64,000 nucleotides of DNA from Chloroflexota bacterium. GTDB lineage: Bacteria > Chloroflexota > Dehalococcoidia > Tepidiformales > Tepidiformaceae. Shown piece by piece: positions 24,500-32,623 of this stretch. Each line of letters starts with the position of its first letter. Within the stretch, counting starts at the first letter, position 1. The position numbers were made by a program, and so were the translations under genes. The stretch covers positions 1 to 64,000 of the forward strand of contig JAPOQN010000068.1 of assembly GCA_026710655.1 (NCBI GenBank), read 5' to 3'. The notes below the pieces were generated by a model. It saw only the letters and a list, made by a program, of their open reading frames with translations, did no database searches and had not been told where the DNA came from.

Positions 24500-25288
24500 C
24501 TACCCCGCCCGCGCCAGCACCACCAGCCGGTGGCTGTCCATCGTCAGCGCCGACCCATCGAGCCCGCCCCACGCCTCCTCCACCTCCAGCCCTGCTTGCG
24601 CCATCCGCAACTCCAGCTCCTGCAGCGTGTAGGTTCGGACGGTGTGGCTGTGGGATATCCGCTCGCCATCATCGAGCGCGACCTCCCACCGGGTGGTAAT
24701 CGTTCCCGCTACCGCGTCGAATTCGCGCTCTTCGACCCCCAGGCGGCCGTCGCGTCGTCGGCCGCCGCTGCGGGGTTCGAAGCGGCGCATGAGCGAGTCC
24801 CGGTTGATCAACTCGATCAGGAACCCTCCCCCCGGACGCAACACGCGCGCGATCTCCTCCAGGACGCGCTGGTTTCCCTCGTCGTCGAAGTAACCGAACG
24901 AGGTGAAGATGTTGATGACCGTGTCCTGGCTGGACCCCGCCAGTCCTGTCTCGCGCATATCGGCCTCGCGCCAGGCCACATCCACGCCGAACTCGGCGGC
25001 GTCCTCGGTGGCCTTCTCCAGGTTGTACGCGGAGATGTCGACTCCCGTGACGCGGTGCCCGCGTTGCGCGAGCCGCACGCTGTGACGGCCGGGCCCGCAG
25101 CAAAGGTCGAGCACATCACTCGGCTCCGTCAGCCCCAACGCCTGCTCGATGAACGCGACCTCAGCCTCGGCCACACGGGCGTACTCGCCGTCGTCGTCCG
25201 GATAGCTGGGGCCGCCCTTCGCGAAGTAGTCGTACCAGTCCCGCTCGAACAGCGTCTCGTACCAGGGACGGGCAGCCTCGTCGCTCAT
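24500..25288 (-). CDS. Class I SAM-dependent methyltransferase
   Basis: This 262-aa protein of unknown substrate carries SAM motif I VLDLCCGPGRHSVRLA with an acidic motif II (VTGVDISAYNLEKA) and a motif IV-like region INIFTSFGYFDDE. The IFTSFGYF stretch is frequent in uncharacterised methyltransferases of this type. The ATG at 25288 lies 6 nt after TAGACT, so the mRNA is likely leaderless. It converges on trmD with a 9-nt gap. Confidence 0.8.
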   Translation of the reverse strand: MSDEAARPWYETLFERDWYDYFAKGGPSYPDDDGEYARVAEAEVAFIEQALGLTEPSDVLDLCCGPGRHSVRLAQRGHRVTGVDISAYNLEKATEDAAEFGVDVAWREADMRETGLAGSSQDTVINIFTSFGYFDDEGNQRVLEEIARVLRPGGGFLIELINRDSLMRRFEPRSGGRRRDGRLGVEEREFDAVAGTITTRWEVALDDGERISHSHTVRTYTLQELELRMAQAGLEVEEAWGGLDGSALTMDSHRLVVLARAG

Positions 25289-25294
25289 CCAGCC

Positions 25295-25300
25295 AGTCTA
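25295..25300 (-). promoter_or_regulatory. -10 element (TAGACT), leaderless-type
   Basis: Minus-strand TAGACT lies 6 nt before the ATG at 25288, in the 15-bp gap after moeA. Confidence 0.55.
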
Positions 25301-25303
25301 GCC

Positions 25304-26590
25304 CTACCCCGGGTGCTCCCAGTCGATCATCATCACGTCGATCTCGTCCCCCGGTTCCGCCCGCGGCAGATCCTCCGGGATGACCGTGAGCCCGTTCGCG
25401 GCGCTCATGCTCGTCAGGATGCCGCTCCCTTGCGGACCCGTCAGGTCGGCGTAGTAGCGACCGTCCTCGCCCTTCGTCACGATGCAGCGGGCGTAGAAGC
25501 GGCGGCCGTCCGTGTTCACCACCGTGTCCCGCGTTATCGCCCGGATGACCGGCCGCTCCCAGCCAGCCCGCCCCAGCATCTTGAAGATTGCCGGCCGCCC
25601 AAACAGCTCGAACGCGACCATCGAGCTGACCGGGTTCCCCGGAAGCCCCAGGTGCGGCACCCGACGCCCGTCCGGCGCCTCGAACGCCCCGAACGCGAGC
25701 GGCTTGCCCGGCTTCATGCGGACCGTCCAGAAGTCGATTGCTCCCTCGCGCGCGAGCACGTCCTTGACCACGTCGAAGTCGCCCCGCGAGACGCCCGCGC
25801 TCGTCACGATCATGTCCGCGCCCAGCCCCGCGTGGATCTTCGCCGTCAGGTCCTCGACCGTGTCGCGCGCGATGCCGAGCAGCCGCGGGCGCCCGCCGAA
25901 GGCGCGCACGAGAGCCGCCACGCTGTGCGCGTTCGCGTCGTAGATCTGGCCGCGACGGCGTTCGTCGCCGGGCGTCACGATCTCGTCCCCGGTGGAGAGG
26001 ATGGCTACCTGTGGACGGCGGTACACGGAGACCTCCGTCCGCCCGATGCTGGAGAGCACGCCAACCTCCGAGGCGCGCACTGTGCGCCCCGCCTCCAGTA
26101 CCACCTGCCCCTCGCCGATGTCCTCCGCCCGGCGGCGGATGTTGGCTCCCGGCAGGGCCGCCTTGAACACGCCCACCGCATCGCCCCGCGTCGGCGCTTG
26201 CCCGGGCTCTCGCAGGGGCTCATCCGTCTCCTCGAAGGGCACGATCGCGTCCGCCCCGGGCGGGATCGGTGCGCCCGTCATGATGCGTACCGCCTCGCCC
26301 TCGCCCACCGCCGTGTCGAGCACGTAGCCCGCCGCCAGGTCCGCGATCACCGTCAGCCGGCGAGGGTCGCCCTCGCTCGATCCGTCCGTGTCGGCGGCGC
26401 GGACGGCGTAGCCGTCCATCGCGGTGTTGTCGAGCGGCGGGATATCGAACCCCGCGACCACGTCCTCGGCCAGCACCTGCCCCAGCGCCTCGATCACGGG
26501 CGCCTGCTCGGGCGCGAGGCGCTCGAAGAAGGCGAGGATGCGGTCGCGCGCATCCTCCACGCTGATCATGGCCGAGGTCGGAATCGTCAC
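25304..26590 (-). CDS. moeA: Molybdopterin molybdenumtransferase
   Basis: MoeA inserts molybdate into adenylated molybdopterin. The 428-aa protein has the MoeA N-terminal part (ISVEDARDRIL, PPLDNTAMDGYAVRA), RIMTGAPIPPGADAIVPFE, the MoCF-binding domain (STGDEIVTPGDER, TSAGVSRGDFDVVKDVL) and MKPGKPLAFG with GLPGNPVSSMV. A C-terminal domain ends it. The start may be GTG at 26590 or ATG at 26569 (MISVEDAR, the usual family start). It lies 21 nt after the Lrp-domain gene, likely in one transcript with it. Confidence 0.93.
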   Translation of the reverse strand: MTIPTSAMISVEDARDRILAFFERLAPEQAPVIEALGQVLAEDVVAGFDIPPLDNTAMDGYAVRAADTDGSSEGDPRRLTVIADLAAGYVLDTAVGEGEAVRIMTGAPIPPGADAIVPFEETDEPLREPGQAPTRGDAVGVFKAALPGANIRRRAEDIGEGQVVLEAGRTVRASEVGVLSSIGRTEVSVYRRPQVAILSTGDEIVTPGDERRRGQIYDANAHSVAALVRAFGGRPRLLGIARDTVEDLTAKIHAGLGADMIVTSAGVSRGDFDVVKDVLAREGAIDFWTVRMKPGKPLAFGAFEAPDGRRVPHLGLPGNPVSSMVAFELFGRPAIFKMLGRAGWERPVIRAITRDTVVNTDGRRFYARCIVTKGEDGRYYADLTGPQGSGILTSMSAANGLTVIPEDLPRAEPGDEIDVMMIDWEHPG

Positions 26591-26611
26591 GGTTGTGGGC
26601 TTCCGGAGGGC

Positions 26612-26860
26612 CTAGCCGAGGCGCACCGCCAGGCAGGTCGTCGTGCGCTGCACGCCCGTCACCGTCTGGATCGCGTCGGTGATGGCCGTGCCCAGTGCGT
26701 CGAGGTCGTTGGCCTCGAGCTGCACGATCACGTCATAAGGACCGGTCACCGTGTCGACGGCGAGGACGGTCGCGCCCGGATAAGTCAATGCGGCGGCGGC
26801 GGCGCCAACAGCCTTGGCGCTGCCAACGTCAGTCTCGATAAGGACGTACCCTCGAACCAC
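26612..26860 (-). CDS. Stand-alone Lrp/AsnC ligand-binding (RAM) domain protein
   Basis: This 82-aa protein matches only the C-terminal effector domain of Lrp/AsnC regulators (VRGYVLIETDVGSAKAV, ATVLAVDTVTGPYDVIVQLEA). It has no DNA-binding helix-turn-helix. Such stand-alone domains form oligomers and may sense amino acids or modulate full-length partners. GTG at 26860 has AGGAGGAG just upstream, and a good promoter precedes it. Co-transcription with moeA is likely; a functional link is not evident. Confidence 0.82.
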   Translation of the reverse strand: MVRGYVLIETDVGSAKAVGAAAAALTYPGATVLAVDTVTGPYDVIVQLEANDLDALGTAITDAIQTVTGVQRTTTCLAVRLG

Positions 26861-26890
26861 GCGCTCCTCCTCAGTCAGTCGAGTGCAGCC

Positions 26891-26919
26891 ATGATTCGGC
26901 CCCCCTCGGGGACTGTCAA
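26891..26919 (-). promoter_or_regulatory. Promoter of the Lrp-domain gene (TTGACA-17-AATCAT)
   Basis: The -35 TTGACA (26914-26919) overlaps the stop codon of the preceding thioredoxin-NHL gene. The spacer is 17 bp and the -10 is AATCAT (26891-26896). The leader would be about 24 nt and includes an AGGAGG ribosome-binding site. Confidence 0.7.
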
Positions 26920-29030
26920 GAACCTTTGTAGGTCGCCTCGACCGTCGGCAACTCGTACACCACCACCACCTCCCCGGCGGTGGCCGTCTCGCTCACCCGT
27001 ACCGGCGCCACCAGCTCCACCCGCTGGATCAGGCAGAGCGCCTCTTTGCCGGTCCGGCAGAAGTAAACGACCCCCTCCCCCGTGATCTCCGCTTCGCCCG
27101 CGCGCAGCTCGATCGGGATGGGGAACGTGACGTAGGGCTCCTCGCTCGTCCACGTCAGCAGGGTCTCGCTCAGGAGCACGACCTCGTCGCTGCTCGAGGC
27201 CAACTCGAACCGCGAAGGCGCCGAGTTGTTCAGGTGGAAGTCCTCCGGCGACCGGAACGTGATCCGCAGCGTGCTCACGCCCGGAGCCACTACCTGCGTC
27301 GGTAGCCTCACGCGCAGGATGCCGTCCTCCGGCAGCTTCGGGTTCGCCGCCGACAGGTTCGTCAGCGCCAGCGTCGTCACACCGCCCGTGAAGGCGTCGA
27401 TGACCCGGACGACATGGTTCCCCGTGTCCGCGAGGTAGAGCTTGCCCCCCGCCAACGCGAGGCCGTTGGGCTCCTCGAACGCCGCCTCCGCGCCCGTCGC
27501 GTCCTCCCAGCCCCGCTCCCCGCTCCCCGCGACCGTCGTCACCGAGAAGTCCGCCAGCGAGAGCGTCCGCACCTTGTGGTTGTAGGTGTCGGCCAGGTAG
27601 ACAACGCCGTCTCCCAGCACGAGTCCCTGGGCGTGCTGGATCAGGGCCGTGCCCGCGGGACCGTCCGCGTCGCCCCAGCGGAACAGGTGCGTACCGATGA
27701 GCGTCTCCACGTCGCCCGTTCCCGCGAAGGGAGCGCGCCGCACCGAGCTGGTCTCGGCGTCGACCCAGTACAGGTGGGTGGCATCGCCCGTGAGGCCGCT
27801 GGGTTGGGCCAGTGTCGCCGTGGCAAGCCGGTGGCCGTCGTTGATGTCTTCCCGCCCCGTCCCCGCGAAGACGCTCAGGACGTCCGTGCCGAGGTTCAGC
27901 TCCCAGATCTGGTGCGTGCCCGCGTTGGCGATGTAGAGGGAGCGGTTGTGATAGTGAATGTCCCACGGCGAAGCGAGTGCTGTGGTGGCCGCGTCCCCCG
28001 AAGAGAACTGCGCGTAGGTGCGCGCCCCGGTGCCGGCGATCGTCGTCACCTCGTGCGTGGTCAGGTCGATCGCCCGGACCGCGTGGTTGCGCGTGTCCGC
28101 CACCCAGAGTGTGTTCCCGTCCGGCGAGAGTTCGAGCCCCTGCGGGTCGCGGAAGCGAGCCTCGCCGGGACCGCCGTCCGCAAAACCCGCGTCACCCGAC
28201 CCGTAAGCCGTGACCACCCGTCCCGCCAGGTCCGTCACGACGATGCGGTGGTGCCCTGCGTCCGCGACGAAGATGCGGTTCCCGTCCTCGTCCACCAGCA
28301 CCTCGCTCGGGAACGAGAAGAAGGTCGAGGCGACCTGCGCGTCCAGGTCGAGCGGAATCGGTGTGGTGTCGATCAGCCCCTGTTCGGCGAAGTGGTCGTG
28401 GACCTCCTTGATGACCGGCTGGAAGCGCTCGTAGACCCGCTCCCCGGCCGCGCCCCCGACCACGCTCCCCCGTGGGTCGATCAGCACCACGGTCGGCCAC
28501 GCCCGCACCCCCCACTGCCGCCAGATGGCGGCTTCGGGGTCGTTCACGACGGGGTGCTTCAACCCGTAGCGCCCGATCGCTTCGGCCACCGCCGCGTCCT
28601 CGTGCTCCTCCGAGTACTTGCCCGTGTGCACCCCGATGACGACGAGACTATCCGGGAACTCGTGCTCGAGCCGGTCGAGGTCGGGGAGGATGTGCTGGCA
28701 GTTGATGCAGCCCTGCGTCCAGAAATCGAGGAGCACCATTTTGCCCCGCAGCTTCGCGAAGCTCAGCGGCTCGCTCACGTTGAACCACGTCAGGCCCGAT
28801 GGGAACTCGGGGGCCGGGTTCTCCACCTCGGGCTCGGGCGTGGGTTGACTGGCCGGCTCCTCGGTCGCGGTCGCACCCGGCTCCCGGGTTGCCTCCCCGC
28901 CCGTGTTCACGGCCGACCCCTGCGCTTCCGGTTGAGACTCCTCCGGCTGCTCGTCCGGGCCGCCACCGCAGGCGGCGACGATGAAGGCCGCCCCGGCGAT
29001 GAGGGCGATGACCGCCAGCCTAGGCGTCAA
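26916..29030 (-). CDS. Thioredoxin-fold NHL-repeat lipoprotein
   Basis: This 704-aa exported protein begins with a lipoprotein signal (lipobox IVAAC, Cys21) and a Pro/Glu/Thr linker (25-78). It continues with a TlpA/thioredoxin domain holding the redox pair C108-I-N-C111 (FWTQGCINCQH), then several NHL repeats (for example IFVADAGHHRIVVTDL, LWVADTRNHAVRAIDL, LYLADTGNHVVRVIDA) forming a propeller. A C-terminal beta domain ends it. It probably acts in thiol-disulfide exchange outside the membrane. The start is a TTG at 29030, overlapping the upstream oxidoreductase gene by 11 nt, so the two are co-expressed. Confidence 0.85.
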   Translation of the reverse strand: MTPRLAVIALIAGAAFIVAACGGGPDEQPEESQPEAQGSAVNTGGEATREPGATATEEPASQPTPEPEVENPAPEFPSGLTWFNVSEPLSFAKLRGKMVLLDFWTQGCINCQHILPDLDRLEHEFPDSLVVIGVHTGKYSEEHEDAAVAEAIGRYGLKHPVVNDPEAAIWRQWGVRAWPTVVLIDPRGSVVGGAAGERVYERFQPVIKEVHDHFAEQGLIDTTPIPLDLDAQVASTFFSFPSEVLVDEDGNRIFVADAGHHRIVVTDLAGRVVTAYGSGDAGFADGGPGEARFRDPQGLELSPDGNTLWVADTRNHAVRAIDLTTHEVTTIAGTGARTYAQFSSGDAATTALASPWDIHYHNRSLYIANAGTHQIWELNLGTDVLSVFAGTGREDINDGHRLATATLAQPSGLTGDATHLYWVDAETSSVRRAPFAGTGDVETLIGTHLFRWGDADGPAGTALIQHAQGLVLGDGVVYLADTYNHKVRTLSLADFSVTTVAGSGERGWEDATGAEAAFEEPNGLALAGGKLYLADTGNHVVRVIDAFTGGVTTLALTNLSAANPKLPEDGILRVRLPTQVVAPGVSTLRITFRSPEDFHLNNSAPSRFELASSSDEVVLLSETLLTWTSEEPYVTFPIPIELRAGEAEITGEGVVYFCRTGKEALCLIQRVELVAPVRVSETATAGEVVVVYELPTVEATYKGS

Positions 29031-30897
29031 CGCTCACCTGGATGATGTGGTGGCCTGTGGCGCCGTCGGGCTTCTGGCCCTTGATCTCGGCGGTCTGCAC
29101 CCGTCCGGCTCGATCGATGGCGCGCACTTCAAGGTCGAAGCTGCCTTCCGTAGCGGGCCAGTCGACCACCCACTGCCGCCAGCTGCTGTCGGAGAGTTCC
29201 TCGCTCAGGATTGCGTCCAGCCATTCGTCGTCGGTAGAAGCCGTTTCTCCTCCGAGCCGGTGGGGCCTCACCTGCACGCCGCTCACACCCTTCAGGCCAC
29301 CCCAGGCGACACCCGCGATCCGTACGTTCCCGGCCTGGACCGTGTCGTCATTGCCCGGTACGTCGATGCGCGACTGGAGCTTGATCGGTCCCTCCTTCGC
29401 CCAACCCCGGCTGCCGACCCAGTACGCATCGAAGCTGTTCCACTCCGCCAGTTCGATCTCTTCCAGCCACTTCGTCGCCGAGACGTAGCCGTAGAGCCCC
29501 GGCACGATCAGGCGAGCGGGGAAGCCGTGCCTCGCCGGGAGGGGCTCTCCGTTCATCCCGATGACCACCATCGACTTGCGCCCATCGAGCGCCACATCCG
29601 TCGGGAAACCCACGGTGAATCGACCCCCAACCGTGCGACCGACCACCTGCGTTGCGCCCTCCTGGACTCCGGCCTCACGGAGCAGGTCGGGAAGGGGCAC
29701 CCCGAGCCAGCGGGCGTTCCCCACGAGCCGGCCGCCCACTTCGTTCGAGACACACGCCAGTGTCACCGACTCCTCCTCGACGCCCCTCTCCAGCAGGTCA
29801 TCAAACGACAACTCCAGCTCGTGATCGACCATCCCCTTGATCGTGAGCCGCCAGTCCCTGATGTCGACGCGGGGCGTCCCGAGCTCAGTGTCGATGCGGT
29901 AGAACTTGTCGTTGGGCGTAATCAGCGGGGAGATTCCGCGGACTGTTTCCGGTCCCAGCCGTGCGACTGCTGTGGGCTCGGGCGTTGGCTCGGGCGTCGG
30001 TTCCGGCGTTGGCTCGGGCGTGGCCTCCGGGGTCGCCTCGGATGCCGCCTCTGTGGCTGTCGCCTCCCCCTCCGGTCTCTCGGGCGTGGCGCTCTCGGCC
30101 GCGGCCGGCGTCTCAGTGGCGGTTGTGGCCTCCTGTGTTCTCTCGGCGGGGGATGTGGCCGTCGCGGTCGCCCTCGCCTCCTGGGTGGGGCTGGCGGTCG
30201 CAGCTGCGGCGGCAGTGGCGGTGGCGGTGGCAGTGGCAGTGGCGGACTCGGCCTGACTCGCCCGCGAGGAGCTACGCAGCCTGTCCGCGATCGATGCACG
30301 CTGCGCGTCCACGTCGACCCCAAGGTCGATGTAGCGGCGGGAGAGTGGCGCCATCAGTGCGGCCAGGGCAATCCCGCCCCCCGAAAGGAACAGGAACCGC
30401 CGCCGCTCCAGGCGCGGGGCCGAATCGTCGGAAGGAGCGTCTTTGGCTGCCGGCCGCGAGGAAGAGGCCGTCCACAGCAGCCCCAGCAGCACTGACACAG
30501 CCACGATGGCGGCGCCCGCCGCGGTTGCTGCCGCGTCTGCGTCGGAGACCCGTGGGTCATGGGCAGCTGCCAGACCACCGACGATCGAGAGCGCCATCAT
30601 CCCGGCAGCGCCGACGAGCCAGTAGCGCACGGCAAGCGCACCCAGGCCCGTCCCCACAGCCAGGGTCGTGACCGTGATCCCGGCGACCAGCAGCGGCTTG
30701 TCCTTCGTGCCGAACGTATCGATCGCCCACTTCGTGACCTGCTCGGGGGAGTTATCGATGACGATGGTTCCGATCGCGACGATCAGTGACTCGCCATCGA
30801 CCAGGCGCGCAACGAGTTCCCCGAACGCCAGCCCGACTGCTATCGCCGCCAGTCCCGCTAGTGCCCCGGGCCACCCCGCGCGTAGTTGCTGCAGCAT
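29020..30897 (-). CDS. Membrane-anchored molybdopterin-dependent oxidoreductase (sulfite-oxidase/MsrP-like)
   Basis: This 625-aa protein has an N-terminal membrane domain (hydrophobic stretches near 11-33, 68-90, 93-112 and 125-143). An internal Tat-like signal ERRRFLFLSGGG (164-175) with another hydrophobic segment follows, then a ~110-residue Ala/Thr/Pro/Glu-rich linker. A sulfite-oxidase-type Mo domain completes it, with the Mo ligand Cys382 in TLACVSNEVGG. The catalytic part should lie outside the membrane. Its substrate may be sulfite or sulfoxide. I chose the ATG at 30897 (MLQQLRAGWPG), behind GGGGGTGG. It is cotranscribed with the thioredoxin-NHL lipoprotein. Confidence 0.82.
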   Translation of the reverse strand: MLQQLRAGWPGALAGLAAIAVGLAFGELVARLVDGESLIVAIGTIVIDNSPEQVTKWAIDTFGTKDKPLLVAGITVTTLAVGTGLGALAVRYWLVGAAGMMALSIVGGLAAAHDPRVSDADAAATAAGAAIVAVSVLLGLLWTASSSRPAAKDAPSDDSAPRLERRRFLFLSGGGIALAALMAPLSRRYIDLGVDVDAQRASIADRLRSSSRASQAESATATATATATAAAAATASPTQEARATATATSPAERTQEATTATETPAAAESATPERPEGEATATEAASEATPEATPEPTPEPTPEPTPEPTAVARLGPETVRGISPLITPNDKFYRIDTELGTPRVDIRDWRLTIKGMVDHELELSFDDLLERGVEEESVTLACVSNEVGGRLVGNARWLGVPLPDLLREAGVQEGATQVVGRTVGGRFTVGFPTDVALDGRKSMVVIGMNGEPLPARHGFPARLIVPGLYGYVSATKWLEEIELAEWNSFDAYWVGSRGWAKEGPIKLQSRIDVPGNDDTVQAGNVRIAGVAWGGLKGVSGVQVRPHRLGGETASTDDEWLDAILSEELSDSSWRQWVVDWPATEGSFDLEVRAIDRAGRVQTAEIKGQKPDGATGHHIIQVSVDA

Positions 30898-30984
30898 GCC
30901 ACCCCCATTGTCTGCCGCTGGCCGCTGGATCGCGACCTCGCCTGCATCGCAGTGTAGGACGTGCCCCCGCCTGCGCCAGATGCG

Positions 30985-31027
30985 CAAGGTAAAGACGCCG
31001 CCCGCCCTTCACCGCGTCTTGCCCTTG
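30985..31027 (+). promoter_or_regulatory. Imperfect palindrome/hairpin upstream of pheS
   Basis: CAAGG (30985-30989) pairs with CCTTG (31023-31027), and AAGACGC (30992-30998) with GCGTCTT (31014-31020), separated by 2x2 mismatches and a 15-nt loop. No U-run follows. It lies upstream of the likely -10 (TATCAT, 31069-31074), so an operator or a hairpin of an upstream-started transcript are both possible. Confidence 0.4.
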
Positions 31028-31085
31028 TTGATCCGGGCCCCGCTGCTCGCCTGTTACCCAGCCCTACCTATCATTCCTCTTGCCC

Positions 31086-32141
31086 ATGTCCACGACAGAA
31101 GCGGAGGTCGACTCGCTCCGTGCGGAAGCGCTGGAAGCGCTCGCTCGGGCCGGGAACGAGGCCGAGCAGGAGGCGTGGCGCGCCAACTGGCTCGGACGCA
31201 AAGACGGCCGCCTCACCCTCCGCCTGCGCGGCCTGAAGGATGCCGCGCCCGAGCAGCGCGCGGCCCTCGGCAAGTCCCTCAACCAGCTCAAGACGACGCT
31301 TGAATACGAACTGGAAGCGCGCCGCGAGTCCGCCCGCGCCGATGCCCTTGCCGCCCTCTCCGCCGACGCCGCCCTCGATGTCTCCCTGCCGGGACGGCCC
31401 CAGTCACTGGGCCGCCTCCACCCCGTCACCCAGACCATGAACGACTGCATCGACGCCTTCGCCGAGATGGGCTTCCGCGTGTTCGAAGGGCCGGAGGTCG
31501 AGTGGTCCCGCTACAACTTCGATGCAGTCCGTATCCCCGACGACCACCCCGCCCGCGACATGTGGGACACCATCTGGATCGACACCCTTATCGAGGGTGA
31601 ACGCCAGCTCCTGCTGCGCACGCACACCTCCCCCAACCAGATCCGCGTCATGGAGCAGAGCGAGCCACCCGTGCGCGTCATCGTCCCCGGCAAGTGCTAC
31701 CGCCAGGAAGCGACCGACGCCACCCATGAGTGGATGCTCACCCAGATCGAGGGACTCGCTGTCGACGAGGGCGTCCGCATGAGCGACCTCAAAGGCACCC
31801 TCTACGCCTTCGCCCGCCGCATCTTCGGCGGGGACCGCCAGATCATCTTCCACCACAGCTATTTCCCCTTCGTCGAACCCGGCGTCGAGATGGCCATCGA
31901 CTGCTTCATCTGCCGCGCCGACGGCAGCGACTGCCGCACCTGCCAGGGCACCGGCTGGATCGAGATCCTGGGCGCTGGCATGGTCCACCCCGAGATCATC
32001 GAGAACGCCGGCTACGACTCGTCGAAATACACCGGCTTCGCCTTCGGTGTCGGCATCGAGCGCGTCGCCATGCTCCGCTGGGGCATCGAGGACATCCGCC
32101 ATTTCTATCAGAACGACTTGCGCTTCCTGCGCCAGTTTTAG
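31086..32141 (+). CDS. pheS: Phenylalanine--tRNA ligase alpha subunit
   Basis: PheS is the catalytic subunit of PheRS, working as an alpha2-beta2 tetramer with PheT. The 351-aa protein has an N-terminal coiled coil (about 5-90) and class II motifs: motif 2 at VIVPGKCYRQEATDATHEWM and motif 3 at GFAFGVGIERVAMLRWGI. A four-cysteine insertion, CFICRADGSDCRTC, in the core may bind zinc and occurs in a subset of bacterial PheS. ATG 31086 was chosen. A TTG at 31080 lies 5 nt after TATCAT and could be a leaderless start two codons earlier. Confidence 0.95.
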   Translation: MSTTEAEVDSLRAEALEALARAGNEAEQEAWRANWLGRKDGRLTLRLRGLKDAAPEQRAALGKSLNQLKTTLEYELEARRESARADALAALSADAALDVSLPGRPQSLGRLHPVTQTMNDCIDAFAEMGFRVFEGPEVEWSRYNFDAVRIPDDHPARDMWDTIWIDTLIEGERQLLLRTHTSPNQIRVMEQSEPPVRVIVPGKCYRQEATDATHEWMLTQIEGLAVDEGVRMSDLKGTLYAFARRIFGGDRQIIFHHSYFPFVEPGVEMAIDCFICRADGSDCRTCQGTGWIEILGAGMVHPEIIENAGYDSSKYTGFAFGVGIERVAMLRWGIEDIRHFYQNDLRFLRQF

Positions 32142-32144
32142 GGA

Positions 32145-32177
32145 GGCTGTTGGCTGTTGGCTGTTAGCTGTTGGCTC
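32145..32177 (+). repeat. GGCTGTT tandem repeat, 5' arm of inverted repeat
   Basis: Three perfect GGCTGTT copies and one AGCTGTT copy, followed by GGCTC, lie just after pheS. Their reverse complement returns at 32590-32608: a 19-bp arm with one mismatch, or 18 bp perfect in another register. The arms enclose the four-helix-bundle gene. Confidence 0.85.
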
Positions 32178-32200
32178 AATGACGTTGCAGGAGCGCTCTC

Positions 32201-32623
32201 GTGAGACCCTTTCAGGAGCTGGAGGTGTGGCGAGTCTCCCATGAGCTAACGCTGGCGGTTTATCGCTCCAGCAAGGAGTTTCCCGCCGACGAACGCTTTG
32301 GCCTTCAGTCGCAGATGAGGAGGGCCGCCTCTTCGGTCCCAGCCAACATCGCCGAAGGGTCGGCGCTCACCAACGACCACTTCCGCCACCACCTCCGGAT
32401 TGCCCTGGGCTCGGCGACGGAGCTCGAATACCATCTCATCCTTGCGCGCGAACTCGGCTACCTGGACACCAAGTCGCCCGCTGACCTCACGGCAGGAGTC
32501 ACTTCCGTCAAACGCATGCTCCAACGCTTTATGCAACGCCTGAACTCGCCCCCACCGCAGCCAGCGAACGGAAGGCGACGAAACACCAAGAGCCAACAGC
32601 CAACAGCCAAGAGCCCGTCATGA
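32201..32623 (+). CDS. Four-helix-bundle protein (S23/IVS-encoded family)
   Basis: This 140-aa protein belongs to the S23 family, first known from intervening sequences inside 23S rRNA genes and also related to Avd proteins of diversity-generating retroelements. Family hallmarks are FQELEVWRVSHELTLAVY, FGLQSQMRRAASSVPANIAEG and a later ATELEYHLILARELGYL. It has no known enzymatic function. GTG at 32201 has AGGAG 7 nt upstream. Its C-terminus (KSQQPTAKSPS) is encoded by the 3' arm of the inverted repeat, and its TGA overlaps the pheT ATG (ATGA). The insertion splits pheS from pheT but keeps translational coupling. Confidence 0.9.
   Translation: MRPFQELEVWRVSHELTLAVYRSSKEFPADERFGLQSQMRRAASSVPANIAEGSALTNDHFRHHLRIALGSATELEYHLILARELGYLDTKSPADLTAGVTSVKRMLQRFMQRLNSPPPQPANGRRRNTKSQQPTAKSPS
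32590..32608 (+). repeat. GAGCCAACAGCC repeat, 3' arm of inverted repeat
   Basis: GAGCCAACAGCCAACAGCC is the reverse complement of the repeat at 32159-32177 with one mismatch. It lies inside the end of the four-helix-bundle gene, 11 nt before the pheT start. Confidence 0.85.

Noticed and set aside
24530-27085. Long plus-strand open frame opposite the methyltransferase, moeA and Lrp-domain genes (851 codons)
   Set aside because: It runs antisense to three recognisable genes with Arg/His-rich, low-meaning translation.
30898-31085. T-box or terminator leader of pheS
   Set aside because: No AGGGUGGNACCGCG T-box sequence and no U-run after the hairpin.
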